Source: UTCHB3 sp964431385
GTDB lineage: Bacteria > Bacteroidota > Ignavibacteria > Ignavibacteriales > Ignavibacteriaceae
Reading direction: 5' to 3'
NCBI GenBank assembly: GCA_964431385.1
Contig: CAYSJM010000011.1
Span: forward strand, 5,449 to 69,448
DNA: 64,000 nt
Numbering within the stretch: the stretch's first letter is position 1; every line of letters starts with the position of its first letter. The position numbers were made by a program, and so were the translations under genes. The notes under the pieces are model-generated. The model saw only the letters and a program-made list of their open reading frames with translations. It ran no database searches and had not been told where the DNA came from. This document shows, in pieces, positions 50,212-60,700 of this stretch.

Positions 50212-52095
50212 CTATTTGAGCAAAACCATTTTTCGGGTGACTCGTGTGTCGCCAACCGAAAGTCTGTAAAAATATACACCACTTGTAAGTGAATATTTAG
50301 CGGCATCAAAAGTTGTCTCATACTTCCCTGCCATCCGAAAACCTTCGAATAGTTTTGTAACCAGACTTCCTGTTATATCATAAACATCGAGTGAAACATG
50401 AGAACCCTCAGGAACAGAATAAACAATTCTTGTTTCAGGATTGAACGGATTTGGATAATTCTGACTGAGCGAAAAACCTTCCGGTATTTTTTCGTCTTCA
50501 GTTAAAATCTCGCTTCCGGTCGAAGTCACGATAATGTTTGGTGACAATTTTCTGTTTAGAATCAGCATGGAAGCATCTGCGATAAGATACTTGCCTGCCT
50601 CCACAAAAGAATTATCCACTTTGAGGATGGTCTTCTTACCGGGAGTTACGAAAATATCTCCAAGTTTTGTCCATGATTTATTCGCAGTATTCCTCTGGCT
50701 AAACAAGGTTTTTATGGAATCACCGTTACTATACATGGTATAAGATGCACTGTCTGTAAAGAGAAAATTTGGAATAAACCATGTATATAAACTGTACCAT
50801 GCAGCAACCGGAACATCAAACTGCCACTCGAATGATGAGTAAGCAGTATCTTTTGTCCAATAAATTTTAGGATTATAACCGAGCACACTGACTTGTTCCC
50901 AGTTCCCATTTCTGATGGTGTTGGTTGAACTGTCCTCGTTAATAACTGATGCTTTAGGTCGCCAGAGATTATCACCTCTGTAAGGAAGTGTAGCCCTGTC
51001 TTTGTAAATTCGTTTGAGAGTATCACCCAAAGCCCCGCTATTCGCTCTTAAAGCTTCGTAGAAGAACAAACTTTCGCCATTGACACCTTGTACTCTGTTT
51101 TCTTGCAGACTCTCTTTCAATAATTGCTGTCCGATAACATAACTACCGGCTTTTGCCAACACGCCTGCAAAAAAGATATTTTTCTTTCCGGCGGGAATGT
51201 AATTTAATGCTTGCCCCAATTCGTAGCGATAAGAAATGATATCTTGCCTGTACAACTGTGGAATAAAATTATCGAGAAGTGAAGAATCCATCCAGGCTTT
51301 AGAATCTTGAAGGTAGTTATCGTACCCCCAAGGATAAACACTTGGTGCCACCGATAAAATGTAATTTTCGCTGCGGGTTTTTACACTATCACGCCATCTC
51401 TTCAGAAATCCGGTCAATTTGTTGGCTCGCCATTTTTTCCAGTTAGCATCGTACTCATTCGCCGGTGGATTCTGACCTGAGTTTTCAAATTTGTAAATAG
51501 CAACGGTCGTGCTGTCGTAACCCCCTTCAAACGGCATCGCCGGCAGTCTGTCATCACCTTGTACTCCATCAACTTCGTAATTATCAAGAACTTCAGTGGT
51601 TAGTGAGATTAGAAAATCCTGCACTTCAGGGTTTGTACCTGCCATCCAGTCAAAGCCGTTCTTTACAACAAGGTCGCCATTATATTTTTTAGCAGCCCAG
51701 GATGGTTTGGTGGCGATTATATGTCCGCCATTTTCAGAATATCCGCACGAGAACCCAAATTCGAACCAGGGTATCACTTCAATCCCATTTCTGTGAGCCT
51801 CAATAATTATTTTTTTGAGAGGGTCTCTCCCCGCGAATTGTGGAATAATCGGTTTTTGGAAAATCGAATCCATAATTCTGCTGGGGTAGAGAGTATATCC
51901 CTTATTCCAAACAACCGGAAACACAACATTTATACCGATTGAGGCAAGATAATCCATCGCAGAAGCAATTTTAGTATCGTCAAAAAGGACATCACTGTCA
52001 ACATTCGTAATCCAGACTGCTCTCATCTCCTTTTTGGGCTGAGCAAGAAGGATAAAAGGCAAACTAACCAGTACAACAAACAACTTCTTAATCAT
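50212..52095 (-). CDS. GHL10-family glycoside hydrolase-like protein with T9SS sorting domain
   Basis: A 627-residue exported protein. Signal peptide (LFVVLVSLPFILLAQ), then a TIM-barrel domain of the glycosyl-hydrolase-like 10 (DUF187, YngK-type) family at about 22-400: MRAVWITNVDSDVLFD, VVWNKGYTLYPS, RDPLKKIIIEAHRNGIEVIP, EVDGVQGDDRLPAMPFEGGY and PSVYPWGYDNYLQDS. Next a beta-rich, golvesin/xylan-esterase-like domain (about 410-540) and a T9SS type A tail (SLSQNYPNPFNPETRI, TSGVYFYRLSVGD). The family is predicted to cleave glycans; peptidoglycan or exopolysaccharide are candidates. It is the last gene of the operon, 4 bp after its paralog at 52100. Confidence 0.92.
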   Translation of the reverse strand: MIKKLFVVLVSLPFILLAQPKKEMRAVWITNVDSDVLFDDTKIASAMDYLASIGINVVFPVVWNKGYTLYPSRIMDSIFQKPIIPQFAGRDPLKKIIIEAHRNGIEVIPWFEFGFSCGYSENGGHIIATKPSWAAKKYNGDLVVKNGFDWMAGTNPEVQDFLISLTTEVLDNYEVDGVQGDDRLPAMPFEGGYDSTTVAIYKFENSGQNPPANEYDANWKKWRANKLTGFLKRWRDSVKTRSENYILSVAPSVYPWGYDNYLQDSKAWMDSSLLDNFIPQLYRQDIISYRYELGQALNYIPAGKKNIFFAGVLAKAGSYVIGQQLLKESLQENRVQGVNGESLFFYEALRANSGALGDTLKRIYKDRATLPYRGDNLWRPKASVINEDSSTNTIRNGNWEQVSVLGYNPKIYWTKDTAYSSFEWQFDVPVAAWYSLYTWFIPNFLFTDSASYTMYSNGDSIKTLFSQRNTANKSWTKLGDIFVTPGKKTILKVDNSFVEAGKYLIADASMLILNRKLSPNIIVTSTGSEILTEDEKIPEGFSLSQNYPNPFNPETRIVYSVPEGSHVSLDVYDITGSLVTKLFEGFRMAGKYETTFDAAKYSLTSGVYFYRLSVGDTRVTRKMVLLK

Positions 52096-52099
52096 AAAC

Positions 52100-53308
52100 T
52101 CACTTTAATAATTTCGGAAAATCGACTCTGTCAGTATAAATCTCATTTTTCAATATATCAGAGTATTTCTTAATACCTTCATAGAAGAAGAATACTTCTC
52201 CCTGGATTCCAAGTTTCCTGTTCTCTTCTATCATTTGCACAAAAAGCTCATCCACAGGTTGATAACCGCCAACTTTTATGAGAACACCGGGAAAAAATAT
52301 CTTTTCATATCCCTTGGGCAGCCAGGTTAAATAAGTGTCTGAGAGTGTAGTTGAATACTCTTCAATCTTATATCTGTAAACCTGAGGACACAGGAGTTCA
52401 ACATAACCCCTACGGACCCACTCGGGCCAATCCTGCAAATATTCTTCTTTACTCCAGGGATAAATACTCGGCGACATTGAGACGATACAATTTGGATTTA
52501 AATCTTTAACCGTTTTATATATTTTCCCACAAAACCCGGTTAGGATATCTGATCGCCATTGAACCCATTTCTCATTTTTAAAATCTTCGGGTGGCAATGC
52601 ACCTTTGTTTTGTTGTTTGTAGAGATTGGTAGTATATGTGTCGTATCCGGCTTCACTTGGCATTGCAGGCAGTCTGTCATCTCCCTGAATACCGTCAACC
52701 TCGTAGTTTGCAACAACTTCTGCGATCAGTGAAAGCATAAAACTTTGGACATCTGGATGAAATCCGTTCATCCACTCAAAGCCATTTTTGGTGGTCAGTT
52801 TGCCATTTCTGTCTTTTGATGCCCATTCCGGTTTTGCAGCGAGCAAATGACCGCCACCAAGCTTAAAGGAAGAAGCGAATCCAAATTCAAACCAGGCAAA
52901 CACCTTAATGTTTTGAGCGTGAGCTTCTTCAATAAGCTCTTTTAAAGGGTCTCTTCCGGTAAGAGCCGTGTCAATTTCGATGCCGAAAGTATTCTTCATT
53001 ACCTGACTTGGGTAAAGAGTAAATCCTTTATTCCAAACAACGGAAAAAATTGTGTTTATTCCGAGTCTTTTACATAGAGCAACTGCCTCTCTGATGTTTG
53101 CCCTCGAATTTAGAACCTTGCTGTCAACATTCGTTAACCAAACACCCCTCACCGCAGGAACGCCTGTTCTTTCGGATGAAGGAGGTGGAGGCAGGGTACC
53201 ACTTCCCCCACTGCTTTCGGGAGACTTTGAGTCAGAAAAAGAACCACATCCGACCAAAAACAAAACGGTGAAAATGCTGATTGCGAGGGAAAAAGCTCTC
53301 TTAACCAT
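52100..53308 (-). CDS. GHL10-family glycoside hydrolase-like lipoprotein
   Basis: A 402-residue paralog of the protein at 50212. Signal with lipobox FTVLFLVGCGS, a Ser/Pro/Gly linker (about 23-47), then the GHL10 barrel: VRGVWLTNVDSKVLN, VVWNKGFTLYPS, GRDPLKELIEEAHAQNIKV, EVDGIQGDDRLPAMPSEAGY, SPSIYPWSKEEYLQDWPEW and CPQVYRYKIEEY. It lacks the extra beta domain and T9SS tail of its neighbour. The tandem pair probably arose by duplication, one product tethered by lipid and one exported by T9SS. Its stop is 4 bp before the start of the T9SS form, and its ATG overlaps the upstream barrel gene by one base. Confidence 0.92.
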   Translation of the reverse strand: MVKRAFSLAISIFTVLFLVGCGSFSDSKSPESSGGSGTLPPPPSSERTGVPAVRGVWLTNVDSKVLNSRANIREAVALCKRLGINTIFSVVWNKGFTLYPSQVMKNTFGIEIDTALTGRDPLKELIEEAHAQNIKVFAWFEFGFASSFKLGGGHLLAAKPEWASKDRNGKLTTKNGFEWMNGFHPDVQSFMLSLIAEVVANYEVDGIQGDDRLPAMPSEAGYDTYTTNLYKQQNKGALPPEDFKNEKWVQWRSDILTGFCGKIYKTVKDLNPNCIVSMSPSIYPWSKEEYLQDWPEWVRRGYVELLCPQVYRYKIEEYSTTLSDTYLTWLPKGYEKIFFPGVLIKVGGYQPVDELFVQMIEENRKLGIQGEVFFFYEGIKKYSDILKNEIYTDRVDFPKLLK

Positions 53309-54003
53309 TAAAACCTTGCTTTTATGGTTGCTTTAAGATCAAACATCTGCATCGAGGCGACATTTTCAAAGTCCAACTTTAGCGTTGACCACAATTCACC
53401 GAGGATGTTTTTGTAGTTTGCGGAGACTGAAAACCAAAGTGGTTCAATAATCTGTACACCAAACTCTGCACCTGCATTAAAAGTACCGCTCCAGTCATCT
53501 TGATCGAGAGTTGGAACTTGCAACACTTCCTGAAGTTTGCTTACGCCTGCAGTATCGGGAGCAAATAATGAATCAGCGTAATTTCCTCTGCTGAAATTCC
53601 ATCTGTAAATACCAAAACCAAGGTTCAACTTCACATCGTACCAAGTGCCACGAAGTAGATGATAGTCAGCTTGAAGTGAGGCTCCGTAAGCTTTTAGATC
53701 CATCTTTAGAGATTTGATTGGGTACGAGAAAGACTTCTCCTCCGTTCCTATCAAATATTCTCGTTTAATGTTCATTTTGTCTTCGTTAACTTTGTCGAAG
53801 ATGAGGTATTCAACTTTACCTGACAACGACCATTTAGCTGAAACCTCTTTTCCAAAAAAGACTGAAGTTCCGTAACCCGGGCTAAACCTGTTCTTTAACT
53901 CACCAATTGGGGCAAGATATGAAAAGTTGGCACCGGCGATAAGTTTACCTTGAGCAAGCAAACCTGTTGATAACAATAGAAGTAGTGTAAATATCTTTTT
54001 CAT
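53308..54003 (-). CDS. Outer-membrane beta-barrel protein
   Basis: A 231-residue protein with signal peptide (IFTLLLLLSTGLLAQ) and an 8-strand-type barrel pattern: alternating hydrophobic residues in AGANFSYLAPIGELKNRF, WSLSGKVEYLIFD, GASLQADYHLLRG, NLGFGIYRW and the C-terminal MQMFDLKATIKARF ending in Phe. It belongs by appearance to the OmpA-like/PF13505 barrel group, function unknown. It sits inside the receptor-GHL10 operon, 7 bp after the similar barrel gene at 54011. Confidence 0.78.
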   Translation of the reverse strand: MKKIFTLLLLLSTGLLAQGKLIAGANFSYLAPIGELKNRFSPGYGTSVFFGKEVSAKWSLSGKVEYLIFDKVNEDKMNIKREYLIGTEEKSFSYPIKSLKMDLKAYGASLQADYHLLRGTWYDVKLNLGFGIYRWNFSRGNYADSLFAPDTAGVSKLQEVLQVPTLDQDDWSGTFNAGAEFGVQIIEPLWFSVSANYKNILGELWSTLKLDFENVASMQMFDLKATIKARF

Positions 54004-54010
54004 AATCTGT

Positions 54011-54736
54011 TCAATAACTGAATGATAAGCCTAATTTAAAGTTTAATTTGTTCCCAAACGGAAGTTCCGAGTAACCCATTCCATCAGTTTCAAGGAAGTG
54101 GGTGTAGTTGAATTCGCCGGCAAGATTCACAAAGTCGAAAAGTGGATATTCGAGTGAAATGCCGCCATGCAACATTATCGGATTTCCCTGTTTTGAAGGA
54201 GCAAAATTTCTGTAATTGTAGTTGAATGTGGAATTAAGTTTGGTAAGCTTTTTTGTCCAGTCTTCAACAACATAGAACCACCGGGAGAAAAAGAAAATAC
54301 CGGCACCCGCATACGGTTTAATCTTCAAATCACCTAATTTGGTTTCGTATCCCACCAGAATGGAAACAGGAATACTGTTTATGCCTTGATTAGGCGTAAT
54401 TGTCAGTTGGTATTTTGCTGTATCTGTTAAATCAGAACGAATACTTCCATAATATCTGTTATCCCAAAAATACCATTTCCATTGTGTGAGTGCGGAATCC
54501 TGATCTATCGAGAAAGATTGATAACCGGCAGATATCGAAATATAAAAATTATCAAATGTTTTGAAGTTAATTTTTACTCCGCCACCAAAACCGTTTGCCT
54601 TGGTAACTGCATACTTCAGAGAACCTGCAGTGGAAAAGGAACCCGTTGTTTCAATCGAAGTAAGCTGTGCCAGCATCGATGAAGAAAAAACAACAGCAAT
54701 GAATAGTGATAAAAAGAGTTTTGTCATCGTTTTCAT
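54011..54736 (-). CDS. Outer-membrane beta-barrel protein
   Basis: A 241-residue barrel-like protein. ATG 54736 follows AGGAGGAG at 5 nt, the strongest ribosome-binding site of the operon. Signal peptide LFLSLFIAVVFSSSMLAQ; strands such as GGGVKINFKTFDNFYISISA, VSILVGYETKLGDLKIKPYA, GAGIFFFSRW and the C-terminal LNFKLGLSFSY end in an aromatic residue. Function unknown; the pair of small barrels between a PorV-like protein and the GHL10 enzymes suggests a surface complex. Confidence 0.78.
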   Translation of the reverse strand: MKTMTKLFLSLFIAVVFSSSMLAQLTSIETTGSFSTAGSLKYAVTKANGFGGGVKINFKTFDNFYISISAGYQSFSIDQDSALTQWKWYFWDNRYYGSIRSDLTDTAKYQLTITPNQGINSIPVSILVGYETKLGDLKIKPYAGAGIFFFSRWFYVVEDWTKKLTKLNSTFNYNYRNFAPSKQGNPIMLHGGISLEYPLFDFVNLAGEFNYTHFLETDGMGYSELPFGNKLNFKLGLSFSY

Positions 54737-54745
54737 TTTCTCCTC

Positions 54746-55684
54746 CTAATAATTCAGATTAAGAGTAAATCGGAGAATATTTCCAAGCCGTCCATAATCG
54801 GCGAAAGAAAAATCGACACCCACAGGAATTTGAGCAGAAGGATTCACGCCTACGCCAAAACTCCAGGTTTCCTCATCATAAAAGAACTTGTAACCACCTC
54901 TTAGGAGCAACATATTCTTCCATCCGATTTCGAGACCGGCATTCATCTTCTCATCACCATCATTTGGATGCAGAGCTTCAACAATTCCAGTAACGCGGTA
55001 TTCAGACTTCATATCACCGAGTAGTTCAGCAGCCAAACCAAGTTTTAGAACGGATGGCATCTTAAAAGGGTCGTTAATATACTTTGTCTCGACACCAAAA
55101 TTCTGAATTGAAGCACCAATTCTTAGTGATTGAAGACCTGTGTAATAAAGCACTCCACCATCAAAAAGAATGTTGTTGGCAGAATACTCATCAATACCTT
55201 CTCTTACATATTTTACGGTGATGCCAAAAGAAAATTTATCTGTGAGAGCCCGAGAGTAACTAAGACCCACTGCAACAGCGTTTGCGGTAAAGTTGCCCAA
55301 CACTTCATAGACTTTTTGTCCAGAGGTTCTTTTCGTTTTTGGCATTGAGCCATAATCAACAGCCAACGCACCAAGAGCGATAACACCAAAATCGGTGTTT
55401 ATCGAGTAGGCAGCAGCGTAATGTTTAATATCAGCTATCCAGGGGGAATAGGAAGCTGAGAACGAATGTTGTTTTTCATTAAATCCCATACCGGCGGGAT
55501 TTGAGAAAAATGATGAAACTCCCATGTCAGCGAGTGCTACCGAAGACTCTCCCAAAGCGGCACTTCTTGCGGTAACAGGCATTTGCAGAAAAACAAATCC
55601 TGCAGTTGCAGTTTTTTTAAACTCTTGCCCGTATGTTATAAGCGAGCCGAGCACAACAAAGAACAATACTAATCGAATTTTCAT
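54746..55684 (-). CDS. PorV/PorQ family outer-membrane protein
   Basis: A 312-residue protein. ATG 55684 (MKIRLVLFF) has AAGGTGAG upstream; an in-frame GTG at 55696 is too close to it. Signal peptide LVLFFVVLGSLITYGQ is followed by the PorV/PorQ hatch motif: GFVFLQMPVTARSAALGESS and GVSSFFSNPAGMGF, then a series of strands and terminal LRFTLNLNY. PorV-type proteins receive or shuttle T9SS cargo at the outer membrane, so this one may help export the secreted proteins of this operon. It overlaps nothing significant: the upstream gene stops at 55693. Confidence 0.88.
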   Translation of the reverse strand: MKIRLVLFFVVLGSLITYGQEFKKTATAGFVFLQMPVTARSAALGESSVALADMGVSSFFSNPAGMGFNEKQHSFSASYSPWIADIKHYAAAYSINTDFGVIALGALAVDYGSMPKTKRTSGQKVYEVLGNFTANAVAVGLSYSRALTDKFSFGITVKYVREGIDEYSANNILFDGGVLYYTGLQSLRIGASIQNFGVETKYINDPFKMPSVLKLGLAAELLGDMKSEYRVTGIVEALHPNDGDEKMNAGLEIGWKNMLLLRGGYKFFYDEETWSFGVGVNPSAQIPVGVDFSFADYGRLGNILRFTLNLNY

Positions 55685-55692
55685 ATTATCGC

Positions 55693-57729
55693 TCACCTTA
55701 TAATTGCAAATTTACCGGTTGAATTCCCATATTGTGAGTCAATATGGAAAATATAAACACCGCTTTCAACATACTGACCAAAGTCGGTTACCTGATTCCA
55801 GGTGACAATGCCACCTTTTGAATCACTTACAATAATCGTTTTTACGAGGTCACCCCTAACGGTGTAAATCCTTATTGTACAAGGATTTGGCACATTCACG
55901 AATTGAATCTGATCAGACTCACCCGGTTGGCTCGAGCCCTCACCGATAACAAAAGGATTTGGCACCACCAGCACTTGATTTACGCTGTTTGGAGCAGGAA
56001 GTGTAGCCAAAAATGGTCTGGTTGTTCTGTTTGCGAACAATGAAGATTCCATGGCAGGCACCCTGACGGTATTCCCTGTTTCGGGGAATCTTTGTGCCGG
56101 ATTAATTGCCCAATTCACTTTACCTGTGTCGTAGGCGGTAATCGAGTAATAGTAACCTGTTCCAATCTGCACCGTCGAATCAACATAAGTATATTTATTG
56201 CCGGTGTTAAAGAGTGGATCACCTTTTTTAATGTCAGCAATCTGTGTCCAGGGTCCCATTGGCAGATAATCTGATCTGTATATTCTGTAACCTGCGAGGT
56301 CAAAAAGACCGTCATCAGGATCCGGAAGAGATTCAGTGCTATTGTCCCAAGTTACAACATTTGCAACTTTTCTTTCGGCACCGGAATAAAAATTGACATT
56401 AAATTTTGGAGCAGCCGGTGGGTCAGGATGATTGAACTTGTTTTCATAAGTCAATTGTGCCCGACGCATAGCCGGAATAAAATTCTGAGTGTAACTCTGA
56501 TTAAAAATAAGACTCGGAGATATCGATTTATCGAGAGCGTATGAATAGTCCATACCTGCAACTATCTCAGCGAGCACTATTTTTACAGTGTCACGGGGTT
56601 TCATTGTCCATGGTCCCAATGACATCAACGACCATTTTCTCGCATTGTTTATGAATGTGGTATCGGTCAAGTTTCTTGGAAACTGTACAAAGCGAAAAGC
56701 ATTTGTCGGGAATTTCAGAACTTGATACTTCACTTCATTAAAGCCGGAAACACCGTTAAATGGTCCGCTCAAATCGAGTGTTGCCTCACCCTGAGACCAT
56801 CCGACCTTGGATTCATCAACTCTGGTGGCTATTCCGGTCGAGTCGGGGGATGAATAAATAAGCTTCACACCTGCATAACCCGGTGCCAGCCACTCACCTT
56901 GAGGTGTGCCGTTGATGACCCTGCCCAAAGAATTTGTGAATCCGTAGTTCGCATTTTCAGCCTGAAACATTTTATTGGGACGATCATAAACAACTTTGGT
57001 ATTTCTTGCACCGTTGGTTTCCTGCGGAAAGAGCACACGCCACGAACGGGAATTTGCCTGCATTGCGTAGGTAAGGAGCATTTGAACGCCGTAGAGAGTG
57101 TCTGAGACCTTTTTCTGCGGATGAGCAGCCTTAATCTCATCTGAAATATTTATAAAATAGTATTCATAAAGAATATAATTTTCGTCTCTTTTCGAACCGC
57201 TCCACTGATGGGCTCTTCTGACGACTCTCATTGGTAACTGAAGTTCATCTTCCTGACTCGGTGTGAAGTAGTTGGGATTATATTCCCAAACTGATTCTAT
57301 TACTTCTTCACCCACAAGCGGATTTGCTTGAAGATAATAGTTCTCTCCATTAGGAAATAACTTCTTGTGTGTCTTTAGAGTATATTTTGATGATTGTTCA
57401 GTCGAAACTGTAGAGCCATAAATCGCCCAATCTTCAACTGTGATCACCGAATCTTTGTTATTTTTTGCACCGATCCAAAACCCGCCTGTCGCCATGTGAC
57501 TTGCGGTACCGCCGATGTTCTCACCTATCCATGAGGCGTCAAATCCCGGCCAATCGAGTGTGGGTCCTGTTGGAGCCCAGTTGTTGTAAGCTGGTCCCGA
57601 TTTTGAAGGTGAAAGTGAGTGCCATAGTGCTCCCCGGTTGAAAATGAGAAGTGGTGATTCCACTTGAGCCATCAAACCGGTAGTGATAACAAAAAGAAAA
57701 GCTATTAGTTTAAATTTTATTTTATTCAT
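55693..57729 (-). CDS. Large secreted protein with FN3-like and FlgD/T9SS-like C-terminal domain
   Basis: A 678-residue exported protein. ATG 57729 starts the signal peptide (KLIAFLFVITTGLMAQ); the frame upstream to 57768 overlaps the TonB receptor and is rejected. The N-terminal ~440 residues are aromatic-rich and of no family I know (GGFWIGAKNNKDSVITVEDW, EYYFINISDEIKAAHPQKKV). An FN3-like module follows (about 455-560; GYRIYRSDYLPMGPWTQI, YYYSITAYDTGKVNW) and the last ~100 residues resemble a FlgD-like or T9SS sorting domain (VPNPCTIRIYTVRGDLVKTI, YVESGVYIFHID). In its position between receptor and PorV-like genes it is the likely surface partner of the receptor, taking the place SusD has elsewhere. 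Confidence 0.82.
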   Translation of the reverse strand: MNKIKFKLIAFLFVITTGLMAQVESPLLIFNRGALWHSLSPSKSGPAYNNWAPTGPTLDWPGFDASWIGENIGGTASHMATGGFWIGAKNNKDSVITVEDWAIYGSTVSTEQSSKYTLKTHKKLFPNGENYYLQANPLVGEEVIESVWEYNPNYFTPSQEDELQLPMRVVRRAHQWSGSKRDENYILYEYYFINISDEIKAAHPQKKVSDTLYGVQMLLTYAMQANSRSWRVLFPQETNGARNTKVVYDRPNKMFQAENANYGFTNSLGRVINGTPQGEWLAPGYAGVKLIYSSPDSTGIATRVDESKVGWSQGEATLDLSGPFNGVSGFNEVKYQVLKFPTNAFRFVQFPRNLTDTTFINNARKWSLMSLGPWTMKPRDTVKIVLAEIVAGMDYSYALDKSISPSLIFNQSYTQNFIPAMRRAQLTYENKFNHPDPPAAPKFNVNFYSGAERKVANVVTWDNSTESLPDPDDGLFDLAGYRIYRSDYLPMGPWTQIADIKKGDPLFNTGNKYTYVDSTVQIGTGYYYSITAYDTGKVNWAINPAQRFPETGNTVRVPAMESSLFANRTTRPFLATLPAPNSVNQVLVVPNPFVIGEGSSQPGESDQIQFVNVPNPCTIRIYTVRGDLVKTIIVSDSKGGIVTWNQVTDFGQYVESGVYIFHIDSQYGNSTGKFAIIR

Positions 57730-57751
57730 CTTTATTTCATTGCCTTTATGG

Positions 57752-60700
57752 TTAGAATCCAAAACCAAGTGTCAAATAGACCTGTCTTGGAACATTTCTG
57801 TAAGCTTTATAGAATGATGAAATGTAACTGATCCGAAGAGGATCGTTTCCGGGTTGATCGATAGTCGTTCCATAATCCACCCAGTTGATAAGATCATTTC
57901 CTGATACCGGTGTGAGCCATTTGTTCTCGAACAGGTTCATAACTCTGAGTCCGATTACAAATCTGTAGCCACCTTCAAGGACAACATTCTTTGTGAAATT
58001 AAGATCGAACATCGACTCCAAAGGATATCTTCTATTGTTTACCACATCCTTAAGATCGAATGAAGTGCGGTATGTAAAAGGAGTACCTGATTGAACCGAG
58101 TAAGTAAAACTGATACTTGAATTTTCGAGGAGGTTAACTCCAAATAATTCAGGACCCTCTCCGGTGCCCCAATTATATTGTAATAATGCCCGGAAATTAT
58201 GAGTCCTGTCGTTACCCGAAATAAATTCACCTGTATAGTCTCTCGACTCCCCGGATGCAGAGGTAATCGGATATATTACCTGTGGACCATAATTACCTTC
58301 AGAAGTCTGTGAGATACTGTAGGTCAGCCTATACATCCAGTTTCTTGCATTTATCTTTTCCAAAGAAATCTCAAAACCGAGAGTTGCCCCAAAAGCATTA
58401 TTTGAGAAAGTTGTATAGTTAAACAAAGGTGTATTGTCTGAAGTGTAGGCAGAAGGACTGTTAAGTACAGTTCCGGTAAAGGCTGCATACCTCAGAAGTC
58501 CGATTTGGGTCACTCTATCGTTGTAGTAGAGAGCCATATCAATTCTGTTATCATCATCGATAACCTGTTGAAGCCCAAACTCATACTGAATGGTCTTTTT
58601 GGGTTCAAGATTGGGATTACCATATCCGGTAATACCTTTGTTACCGCGATTTGAAAGTGCATTACTAAAAGTTGGCATTGATGTAAAATGACCATATTGA
58701 AGTCTGAATGCAGTATTCTCACCTATTGGGAAAGAAAGACCGATGCGAGGTAAAAGCATAAAATAGGTTTTGGATTTTTCCGTATTCAAATTTCCATTCT
58801 CAGGTCCTTCTGTACCGATATAAACGATATTAAAAGGGTCAACAGGGACATCAGCACCAAAGTTGTAAGCTTCTGCTCTTACACCGATATTAGCAATCAT
58901 CCCCTCATATTCCATTTTATCCTGCACATAAAAAGCAACATTGTAGGGTTGAGCCGTGTAGTATTCTGCAACGCCTGTTGTAGCAACGAGTGCATTTGCT
59001 TTAAATCGTGAGTTTACACCGTTGTTGTAAAGATCCCAATAATAAAAACGAAGACCGGCTTTAACAAGGTTTGCCTGATTAATCTGACTCGTAAAATCAA
59101 GATTTGCGGCGTAATATTGGGTTCTGGTATCTTGATAATACAAAGTACTAAAAGCATCTGGTGCTCTAAAATACTGGGTATCCCACCATGCACCTGCCTT
59201 AAGGAGGTTTCCTTGTCTGTCATATAAACTGTCCAATCTGTCTCTTTCTTGAGAATAGCTGGTCAAGTACTCATAAGGCAGTTCATATTTTTCACTCATG
59301 TGTGTGAGTGTTGCTTCAAAAAATGATTTTGCATCGATCGTGTAAACATAGTTAAGACTCTGAGTAACAGTCTGTTCAGTTCTTATCGGATCTATTAGTA
59401 CATAATATTTATACGAGGTTGATGGGGGTGAAAATGCAAGCCCTGCCCATCTGATATCGTCTGAACCCGACCAAATACCACCACGATAGTTCTGATAACC
59501 GAGCATTAATTTAAATTTATGAGCAGAAAGAGGTGTCCAGGTCAAATTTAATATATAATTCTGGAAGACCTGATCTTTTTCAGCGGTAGGTAATCTTGTC
59601 GGGTTTTTCTTGTATTCACCCGAGAAGAAAAATTTAAGTTTGTCGGGATTTTTGCCGAGAGGTCCACCAAAACCGACCATCACTCTCGCATAACCGCGTT
59701 CTCTATAGTCGTAAACACCAAGTGGATTATTATCACCGGGCATGTGATTGTTCAACCAGGTATTAAATGCCCAATTAATTTCCCGGTTCAGTACATCGTT
59801 CCAAGCGGCAACCTGATCAGGAGTTGCGGTGCCGTTTTTTACTTTATCATAAAGCCATTTATACCGACCTTCGGAGGTAATCCCGAGGTCTTGCAAGAAG
59901 AATGAGGAATCTTTATACGCCATCCACTTATCGAGGGAGCCCCACCTCTGCCATTCGTAAGTAGAGGGGTCATAGAGATATTTGCCGAAGTGGTACTGTC
60001 CCGGTGGTCTGTACTCGACTCTAACTTCACCTGAAAGTCTGGGTGATCCTTCTTTGAGAACCACTTTAACCACACCGGCTTGAGCATTTCCATACTCTGC
60101 GGAAAAACCACCCGAAATAAGTTGCATTTGTTGCACACCAATGGGGTTAACATCATATTTCCACGAGTTATTTGCTTTTTCCACACCAAAGGAACCGGGT
60201 GAAGTAGTCGCAGAATTTATCTGGTCAACGCCGTTAATTTGATAGTTAACCTCGTAGGAGCCTGAACCTCTTACAGAATAAGTTCCTTTTTCATTCTTCT
60301 GGAAGCCCGCAGTCAGATCGAGAATGCCTCTGAGCCCTTCAATAGGAGCAGCAGAGATTTGTTCGTCGTCTATCGTGGATGAAGAAGAAGTCTGATCCTT
60401 GATGATCTTTGGTTTCTCAGCTACCACAATTACTTCGTCCATCTCCATCGTGGATTGCTTCAATTTGATATCAAGTTCAGTTGTACGGTCAACATTTATA
60501 TCCACATTGGATACGATGTATTTGGCGTAACCAACAAAGCTGGCGGTTACTGTGTATTTACCGGCAGGAATGTTCAGTACGAAAAAGTTTCCATTCAGGT
60601 CAGAAACCCCTCCAAGGTTGGTTCCGTCAATTCTGACAGCCACTCCCGGGAGCCTTTCACCCGTCTGTGCATCTTTAATTTCTCCTGAAAGTTTACCTCT

